64,000 bases of DNA from Zygaena filipendulae. Taxonomy: Eukaryota > Arthropoda > Insecta > Lepidoptera > Zygaenidae. The notes under the pieces were generated by a model. That model was not told where the DNA came from. It did no database searches and saw only the letters and a list, made by a program, of their open reading frames with translations. Every line of letters starts with the position of its first letter. The stretch's first letter is position 1. The stretch lies in NCBI GenBank assembly GCA_907165275.2, contig OU015649.1:14042001-14106000 (forward strand), read 5' to 3'. Positions 57,447 to 64,000 of this stretch are shown here, piece by piece. The translations under genes were made by a program, and so were the position numbers.

Positions 57447-57771
57447 CTAGCTGTTCCCCGCGGTTTCACCCGTGGCAATTTCGGAGATCCCGCAGGAATT
57501 CCGGGATACAAAGTACCCTATGCATGCATATAGGGTACCTTCTCTGTACCCCTGACAACGTATATGCAAAATCTCATTAGATTTCACCGGTGTTAATTTT
57601 AGAGTTCCCGTGGGAATTCCAGCATATAAAGTACCCTATGTCCTTTTCTGTACCCCTGACAACGTGTATGCAAAATTTCGTGATGATCCGTTGAGCCATT
57701 GACGTAACAGACAGACAGATAGACAGTGTTACTTTCGCATTTATAATATTATCAGTAGGGGTTTAGTAGGG
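57447..57771 (-). mobile_element. Helitron-like element with internal duplication
   Basis: CTAG at 57447-57450. The stretch from ggtttcacccg to gacaacgtatatgcaaaatc (57459-57568) is followed by a second version from gatttcaccggtg to gacaacgtgtatgcaaaatt (57582-57676). It ends cgcatttataatattatcag. Confidence 0.7.
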
Positions 57772-58864
57772 ATTGTAATGTCAGTGTCTTTGTGGAATTA
57801 TGTACTTTTTTTGTAAAGTTATCACGAATCATTCAGGTTTTGAGTTGAACTGCGATTCTATTTAGTTTTGGATTTTCTATGATTGATTTTTTTCTAAAAT
57901 TAAAAACATCCTAGTTGATGACGTAAATCACATAGACTGCTGAAATATAAAGATGATGGTATTGTGGTCATAGTGTCGGAGATATTATAAGATTTCAATT
58001 TTTTTATCACCAAGTAAATCCCGAAATCTTGAAATTTAGATTAGGACCTAGAGTTCTTTTTATACCCAAAATTATTTTCAATCCCAATATTTATGCAAAT
58101 AGGTACGTGTGTAACCTGCAGGGAAAGGTTGTATTGAAAATAAGTCCAATATTTTTATTTAGCTTTATCCATCTTTACATTTTCTTAGATTCTAGTTCTA
58201 TATCCTTTAAATTTTCTTTTTTGGAATTAAAATAAAATTCCAAAAAAGAACGAAAAATAAATCGTTTGTAGATCTATAAATAAGTATATATAAACAAATT
58301 TGAGAAAATTAGTTACAAAAAGTGGAATCGCAATCTTAGATTTGAACACGAGATTTTCACGATTCATTATTTACAAAAAGAGACGTATTACACCACAGCG
58401 CCAACGAGACTCAAATATAATAAGTCAAATTCAGAATCAGATTCGGCTAATACTAATCGATTTGCATGTGTGTGTGACTACGTTTCGGGCGGTTATTCCT
58501 AATTTTCTTGTAGTTAAAGGATAATAATGCGCGTAAGACCATATAAAAATTTTAAATGAAAGATGTATTAAACACTCATCCTGTCGCATTTATCATCAAA
58601 ATCTATCTTTTAGCTTGCGATTCTCTGTAAATTGAGAAAACACTTTTATGGCGCCGCCCGCGGCCTCTATCGGCTGAGAGGCTGCATAATATGGTGGCGC
58701 GCCACCTTAAATTCAAACTAGACATATAGGTAAACTAGTTGTGCCCATCATACAAGTTGCAGAAAAAAACTGGATGACAGAAACCAAAAACCGAGACTAC
58801 TGGAATTCTCTGGAGGAGGCCTTCACCCTCACATGAGGGGTTCATGCATGCCAACTTTATTTTT
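57772..58864. other. No gene; GC-rich patch at 58650-58735
   Basis: The patch (atggcgccgcccgcggcctc, ggtggcgcgccacc) includes palindromic ggtggcgcgccacc. Elsewhere AT-rich, with open frames 58029-58235 and 58300-58524 lacking any signature. Confidence 0.42.
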
Positions 58865-59728
58865 AACCGACTTCCAAAAAGGAGGAGGTTCTATGTTCAA
58901 TTGTATGTATGTTTTTTTTTTTTTTTTATGTATGTTCACCGATTACTCAAAGACGGTTGGACCGATTTGAAAAATTCTTTTTTTGTTTGAAAGGGTTTAC
59001 TCCCAATTAGGTCCTATTGCCACCAAGGCGGGATCTGATGATGGGATCTTGGAGAAATCGAGGGAACTCTTCAAAAATTATAGGCACACCTATAGCGATT
59101 TGGGTATTTTTGATAGTAAATCGTTCATTTGCTTTCGGAAAGCAAAATTTGAAGAAGTGGAACTGATGATGAAGACCACAGATGGTCATCGGAACAACTC
59201 AAAAACAATACGTATTTCACGGGTTCCGATTGAAGCGATTTCGAAAATTGTTTTTTTGTTTGAAAGGGGATACTCCTAAATTTATTCCATTGTCACCAAG
59301 TCGAGATCTGATGATGGGATCTTGGAGTAATCGAGGGAATTCTTCAAAAATTATGGGTATAGCGATTTTTGTATTTTTTATAGTAAATCGTTTTTTTGCT
59401 TTTGCAAAGCAAAATTTGAAGAAGTGGAACTGATGATGAAGACCACAGATGGTCATCGAAACTACTCAATAATGGGTATTTCACGGGTTCCGAATCGTTT
59501 ACTTTAATATGGTTTCTAAACAATTTATACCCGTCACAATGTATATGGTGAAGTGGAACTGATGGTGATGTACTAGCAGAACTCCTCAACAATTAACGTC
59601 CCTGCGTCGGGAAAAGCAATATTATGTAAAAGGTGACGAGCAGTTGACATTAGGCTATTGTAACTTAGAGAAATTACGAACTAAGTCACTTAAAAGCGAG
59701 AAATAAACAAAATTTTAACAAAAAAATT
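58865..59728 (+). repeat. Tandem repeat with 273-bp unit
   Basis: Begins taaccgacttccaaaaagga. The unit starting ttgtttgaaagg is found at 58985 and 59258 (273 bp apart) and contains gggatcttggag, aaattgaagaagtgg-like and agaccacagatggtcatcg blocks; a third partial unit keeps gaagtggaactgatg at 59550. It ends with the same ccgacttcc word that begins the fold-back next to it. Open frames within are by-products. Confidence 0.78.
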
Positions 59729-60110
59729 AAAACCGACTTCCAAAAACACAAAACTAAAAAACTAAAAATAAAAAGCTAAAAATAACAAAATACCGATTTA
59801 ATCCAAAAGACAAAAACACACGTAATATTATTATTGGTTTGTGCTACCACTGATCGGTATGAAGTCGGTGACAAGTCAAATATAAAGGGGGAAGATGGGA
59901 TAAGTCGACTCCCGCCACCAGCTCTTCGCGAGCAGAACAACCCAAGTGGGCAGACACCAGCGGGCTTGTCACCGAATTCAAACCGATCAGTGGTAGCACA
60001 AACCAATAATAATATTACGTGTGTTTTTGTCTTTTGGATTAAATCGGTATTTTGTTATTTTTAGCTTTTTATTTTTAGTTTTTTAGTTTTGTGTTTTTGG
60101 AAGTCGGTTT
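59729..60110. repeat. Fold-back with arms of about 147 nt
   Basis: 59729-59875 and 59965-60110 are nearly perfect complements (aaaaccgacttccaaaaaca outside, ccactgatcggt and ggtgacaag inside) around an 89-nt CpG-rich loop (gtcgactcccgccaccagct). The arms therefore give mirror-image peptides on opposite strands, which are not genes. A single diverged arm is at 9290-9455. Confidence 0.85.
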
Positions 60111-60433
60111 TTTACATTTTATATTTTACATTTTATTTTTTACAATTTTATTTTTTATTTAAATATTACAAATCAATAATTTTACAATTACAATTAAATT
60201 CATTCAAATCAAATTTAATTTATAAATTTACCTATAATTGTATTTTTTCTTTAAAAATAACCATAAATGTCGGAAATTAAAAATAAATGGAAATTTTCTT
60301 CTAAACCAATTATTATGAATTGATATAGGTATAATTTTAAATCATTGCCATTTTGTTTAAAAATAATTGAACAAAGTCCTTCTTTGCATGAAATAAAAGG
60401 CTTTTTTATTTTTATTTTATTTTATTTATTTTA
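60111..60433. other. No gene seen
   Basis: Very AT-rich, low-complexity sequence. Confidence 0.5.
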
Positions 60434-60636
60434 TTAGTTGTGCCCCGCGGTTTCACCCGCGTTAATTTCAGAGTTCCCGCGGGAACTCCGCGATAAAAAG
60501 TACCCTATGTGTTAATCTGATGTATAAGCTATATTATTGTAAAGTTTCATTTAAATCTATCCAGTAGTTTTTGCGTGAAAGAGTAACAAACATCCATCCA
60601 TACTCACAAACTTTCGCGTTTATAATATTAGTAGGA
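60434..60636 (-). mobile_element. Helitron-like element
   Basis: Minus-strand start TCCTACTAATATTATAAACG after an A; the 3' end is TTAG in the plus reading (60434-60437) instead of CTAG. Subtype of 7329 and 22373. Confidence 0.76.
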
Positions 60637-60740
60637 TGAAATTGAAGTGTCTGTTTGTAATTTCAAATTAATAGCTTTTCACTAAATGCATACGAAAGCA
60701 TATTATACGGTACTAACATAAAAAAAAACAGCTTTTAAAA

Positions 60741-60924
60741 TTTTCTCTGTCTGTTCTGTCTGTCTGTTTGTTCCAGGTAATCTCTGAAACGTCTGGACCG
60801 ATTTTAATGAAACTTTCACTGGCAGATAGCTGATGATATCAGGAGTAACTTAGGCTACTTTTGATCCCGGAATTTCCGCGGGATCTCTGAAATTAACGCG
60901 GGTGAAACCGCGGGGAACAGCTAG
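60741..60924 (+). mobile_element. Helitron-like element, second subtype
   Basis: ctctgtctgttctgtctgtc tract, ttccaggtaatctctgaaac, ctttcactggcagatagctg, and a perfect terminus gggtgaaaccgcggggaacagCTAG before a T. Confidence 0.74.
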
Positions 60925-61019
60925 TCCTAAATAAGCACATGACGGAGTCATATTATATACATACATCGCAACTAATCTAATCCTTAATATTACTTGTCAA
61001 TGCTATTTTTGGCATCAGT

Positions 61020-61199
61020 TTATTTGTTTGTTGCGCTTTCATGCCTTAGCTACTTAACTGATCATCAAGAAATTTTATATAGGATATAGATACACGTACA
61101 CACTTTGACCGAGGGGCAAAGGACATAAGGTTATTTTTATCTTGGAAATACCACGGGAACTCCCAAATTATTGCAGATAAAAAAGCGGGGTTCAAGTAG
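61020..61199 (+). mobile_element. Helitron-like element, heavily decayed
   Basis: ttgcgctttcatgccttagc, gatcatcaagaaattttata, ggacataaggttatttttat and ataccacgggaactcccaaa remain; the terminal hairpin reads attgcagataaaaaagcggg. Confidence 0.52.
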
Positions 61200-61404
61200 T
61201 TTAAAAAAAACAGAGTTGAAATTTCAGTTAAAGGTAGAGTGACTTGCGTTTAAAATTTTAATAATGAATTAGTGAAATTCACATTCGAAATTAACTGCAA
61301 ATTAAGGCTTAATCAAACGTCCGTAGTTATTTATAGCTCGATTAAACTTGAAATAGTGTTTAAATTAAGTTAAAGTCAGTGAAGTTTCAACTTGATACAA
61401 CTGC

Positions 61405-61748
61405 TCCCATTAAATTTTGCATACACGTTGTCTATGCAAAATATGGAGAAAAATCAATTGGACCGAAGAGGTTTCGGTCGCCTTTCGTTGCCCAAAGGAT
61501 ATGTTGGCGACACAATATCAGTGACCAGCAGGCGCAGTGACCGACCCCGCGCGGTGTCAATAACGTGCAAACTACGGGAGAGTTCACTGACCAAATATGG
61601 TGCCCGACCGAACACTGGTAGGAGTATTATCGGTCACCAATCTTCGGTGGGGAACTAACCGAACAAGCCCTATTTTTCTCTCAGGGAACATGGGTGCTTT
61701 TTATCTTGCAATCCAAAAGAAACGCAGGTGAAACCGCGAACCAGCTAG
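61405..61748 (+). mobile_element. Helitron-like element interrupted by a GC-rich repeat
   Basis: attttgcatacacgttgtc before the insert and tcagggaacatgggtgcttt after it; ends gtgaaaccgcgaaccagCTAG. ATTTTGCATA and TATGCAAAAT form an inverted pair at the left junction. Confidence 0.62.
61444..61683 (-). mobile_element. GC-rich short repeat nested in a Helitron
   Basis: Opposite-orientation partner of 12003-12268. Its presence inside a Helitron shows it is mobile. An 88-codon open frame (61392-61658) crosses the junction and is not a gene. Confidence 0.62.
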
Positions 61749-61992
61749 TGAAAAAATATATCTTTGAAATTCCGCTTTTGCGTATGGCATCTGTACTAGA
61801 TTAATAACCAGCAAAATAACGTGCAAAATTCGCGATGCACGTACGCATACTGGTTTAGACAAGATTCGATTAGCAGAAGCACCGCGTTTAAAGTTCTCGT
61901 TAAATTCGGTAAGCTGTCAAACTCATGGGCTAATTGGATTTACCAACAGTGGGAATGTTTATGTGTCAGTTGTTTTAACATTTATTATAATG

Positions 61993-62025
61993 CTAGCTGT
62001 TTCCCACGGTTTCACCCGCGGTAAT
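61993..62025 (-). mobile_element. Helitron-like 3' fragment
   Basis: CTAGctgtttcccacggtttcacccgcgg, cut off by a retrotransposon tail. Confidence 0.6.
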
Positions 62026-62180
62026 TATGTAGACATAGACATAGACATAACTTTATTTGGCATCAAAAAAAATCTTAAAAGTAATACATGCATCAAATTT
62101 AAAATGAATCGTAGGTATATAGTTTCCGTGATGCCAAAATGGACACCGTCTCAGCATATGTCCTTCTCTTTTCTTTTGTT
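62026..62180 (-). mobile_element. 3' end of a non-LTR retrotransposon, minus strand
   Basis: On the minus strand it reads aaggacatatgctgagacgg, ccattttggcatcacggaaa, then gatgccAATAAAgttatg-like sequence (gccaaataaagttatg) and a (TCTATG)n tail at 62026-62046. The body is truncated. Confidence 0.55.
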
Positions 62181-62518
62181 TCTTCTTCTTATTGGCTTTC
62201 GCATATAATGCATGACAGTTTCAAGTAAAATAAGTTAGTTAAATGCACAAATTAGCGTTTAGCATCGTTGTACGGTTTGAACTTGTAGGCCATGGTACTG
62301 AATAGACTACAAGAACTCTCTCGGAGCTCTTGGGGGATACCGAAAAAATCGGCTCGAAATGTCATATAACTTCTTGAGCACACAAAAAAATATCACTGTG
62401 AAAATGATTGTCCAATACAGCACCTTATAACACAACAAAATCCATTTTTAACAATTTTTTATCGACATGAAAATAAATGACCGAATCGCCATCTTGGATT
62501 CCCGCCAAAAAAACTCTC
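62181..62518. other. No gene seen
   Basis: Unassigned; ends in cgccatcttggattcccgcc, a segment with a relative near 14440. Confidence 0.42.
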
Positions 62519-62653
62519 TATGTCTTTCTCTGTACCCCTATCAACGTGCATGCAAAATTTCGTGATGATCGGTGGAGCCGTTAGGCGTTAAAGCGTAACA
62601 AACAAACAAAAAACCAAACAAACAAACTCACTTTCGCATTTATAATATTAGTA
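62519..62653 (-). mobile_element. Helitron-like element, 3' end missing
   Basis: Keeps ctgtacccctatcaacgtgc, cgtgatgatcggtggagccg, an acaaacaaacaaac tract and cgcatttataatattagtaa; the hairpin end is absent. Confidence 0.64.
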
Positions 62654-63965
62654 AGCATAATTAATTGATAATTAATTAATAAGCACAAGTTTCAAATTGA
62701 TTAAATTCGTTTAGGTACTCTAGCTTTTTAAGAATTGAAATGAATGCACTTAGGTAGGTAATTTCATTCAAATCCGTTCAGCTGTTTTTTGCGTGATTGA
62801 GTAAACGAATGCGAGGATAAGAGCTCGAAAGCGCATTTTCATCCGAATTGCTTCAAATTTATCGTCACTGCTCAGCTCCTATGTGTCTTAGCGTTATGTT
62901 ATACTGCCTATAACCTGCCCAGGAGTATGGACTACAATCGTACCTGGTTTGGTTAAAATCCCTTCAGTAGTTTTTGACCCATGCATGCACACACAGACAG
63001 ACAGACAAAAAATTTACTGATTGCATTTTTGGCATCAGTATCGATCACCATTCATCCTCCAATATTAATTTTGAATATATATTCAATGTACAGAATTGAC
63101 CTCTCTACAGTTTTATTACAAGTATAGATATAGAAGAAGATAGATTATAGTTTTACTTATTTAACATTCCACCTGCCTATATCATATTATGCACACACAC
63201 GCTGTTATAAAAATTGTTTACTTTTACACATTCACAACAAAAAAATTGAGAGTTGTAGACAACATTTTAAAATGCGGAATCCCGAATACAAATCTAGAAT
63301 CCTAATGGGGAACCCGTGTACCACTGACTCGACATATCACGTACCTACCTAACTAAGTTAATGGGTTTTTATGTTCAACATACAGCCTTTTAAAATGTAA
63401 AATATCGGCTGCTCTTGTTTGCTGAAACTGTGGAAGTATTTTTAATATTTTGCTATCGTGCTCCGATTCTTTTTTTTTTACATTTTTTCTTTGTATTCTT
63501 TAGCTAGCACGGAACCTCCGGTTAATTAATATGATTTTTTACTTTAGAGAGAGGTACTTTTGAAAATGTTTTTTGATGAATAGGTATGTTGTTGCCCGCG
63601 GCTTCATTCGATCCAAGATAAGTACGGCTGTTCGCTTTCACAGTTTTCCATTAATTTTTTGCAAGAAATTCATCTCGGTCTGTTAACATCTTAGGACACA
63701 GACCATAGGATATAATATAAACAATTAAACATACAAACAAAAAAAATAAGATATGATAATATTAAGCTATTAAAGGATTGTGGGGTAGGGACAAGTAATA
63801 AGAACTGGATTGGTTTTATTGATAAACGATTAACTAATAATAATAAATTCAATTGTTTGTGGTTTTCCATTTTTTTCAGTGGTTGTCGTTTTTTTTGCTA
63901 TAGATTTTATATTTCATTTTTGTGGTAGGTATGTCCAAAATTATTTAACTTACAAATATTAATCT
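62654..63965. other. No gene; scattered Helitron-like pieces
   Basis: 62761-62815 (tcaaatccgttcagctgttt) and 62935-63050 (ggttaaaatcccttcagtag, cacacagacagacagac) are repeat pieces. 63590-63640 has gttgcccgcggcttcattcg. Otherwise AT-rich. Confidence 0.42.
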
Positions 63966-64000
63966 TAATATATATAAATCACGTGTCACGTTGTTTGTCC
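63966..64000 (+). mobile_element. Helitron-like element cut by the window end
   Basis: Opens TCTTAATATATATAAATCAC after an A and continues gtgtcacgttgtttgtcc, matching the first bases of the copy at 14853. Confidence 0.65.

Noticed and set aside
58983..59592. Open frames in the 273-bp tandem repeat
   Set aside because: They recur on both strands with the repeat period and show no protein-like conservation.
59776..60064. Two overlapping opposite-strand frames with nearly identical ends
   Set aside because: They are mirror images produced by the fold-back arms, not two genes.
61392..61658. 88-codon frame and the related 93-codon frame at 12034-12315
   Set aside because: Both cross boundaries of short repeats and use opposite strands of the same repeat, so neither is likely to be coding.
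1..64000. Endogenous virus or LTR retrotransposon
   Set aside because: No reverse transcriptase, integrase, capsid-like frame, long terminal repeat or primer-binding site was recognised in the sequence.

Overview
The window looks like intron or intergenic DNA from an insect, most probably a moth or butterfly. The base composition is AT-rich. Short motifs such as acctacctac and taggtacc are scattered throughout. Many interspersed repeats are of types I know from lepidopteran genomes: elements ending in a CCGCGG-GTGAAA-CCGCGG hairpin followed by CTAG, and an element ending in CGAGTCCGACTCGCACTTGG. I found no exon of an ordinary host gene, no rRNA, no intact tRNA, no CRISPR array and no recognisable virus. 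Only two protein genes can be supported, and both are transposases.

Region 0.2-4.1 kb is an apparently intact autonomous DNA transposon of 3886 bp (242-4127). It has 33-bp inverted ends with 4 mismatches and a 4-bp AATT duplication on both sides. Its gene has two exons (686-809 joined to 1376-3663) and encodes a protein of about 803 residues with three candidate catalytic aspartates. A DDD enzyme with a 4-bp target duplication fits the Sola superfamily. A 15-nt motif close to ATGAAGGAGTTATGT lies inside both ends and recurs at least five more times in the 5' leader and twice in the 3' flank. This array, part of which forms a palindrome upstream of the start codon, is the most interesting signal here.

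Region 29.5-31.1 kb is a complete Tc1/mariner element (29541-31109). It has perfect 29-bp inverted ends, TA on both sides, and a DD34E transposase on the minus strand that is broken by one in-frame TGA between the second and third catalytic residues.

The rest is a nested mosaic of short non-autonomous elements. About 35 are Helitron-like copies and fragments, some tandem and some interrupted by other elements. Others are miniature inverted-repeat elements: an hAT type with an 8-bp duplication at 45.0 kb, GGGCCC-ended copies at 26.9, 44.4 and 50.4 kb, a pair ending GGACG at 21.9 and 25.1 kb, a 321/320-bp pair inserted into Helitrons at 26.4 and 53.7 kb, and a 96-nt-arm fold-back at 32.0 kb. 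There are also 3' ends of non-LTR retrotransposons at 38.6, 54.2 and 62.0 kb (minus strand), a (TATTC)n microsatellite, a roughly 100-bp tandem array with CACGTG sites at 55.3 kb, and a 273-bp tandem repeat joined to a 147-nt fold-back at 58.9-60.1 kb.

The stretches between repeats are mostly AT-rich and featureless. CpG-richer islands near 13.7-14.1, 36.1-36.9, 42.0-42.2, 43.4-43.7 and 54.4-55.1 kb could be promoter or enhancer DNA of an unseen host gene. Family names are from memory of end structures and motifs; no database search was possible.
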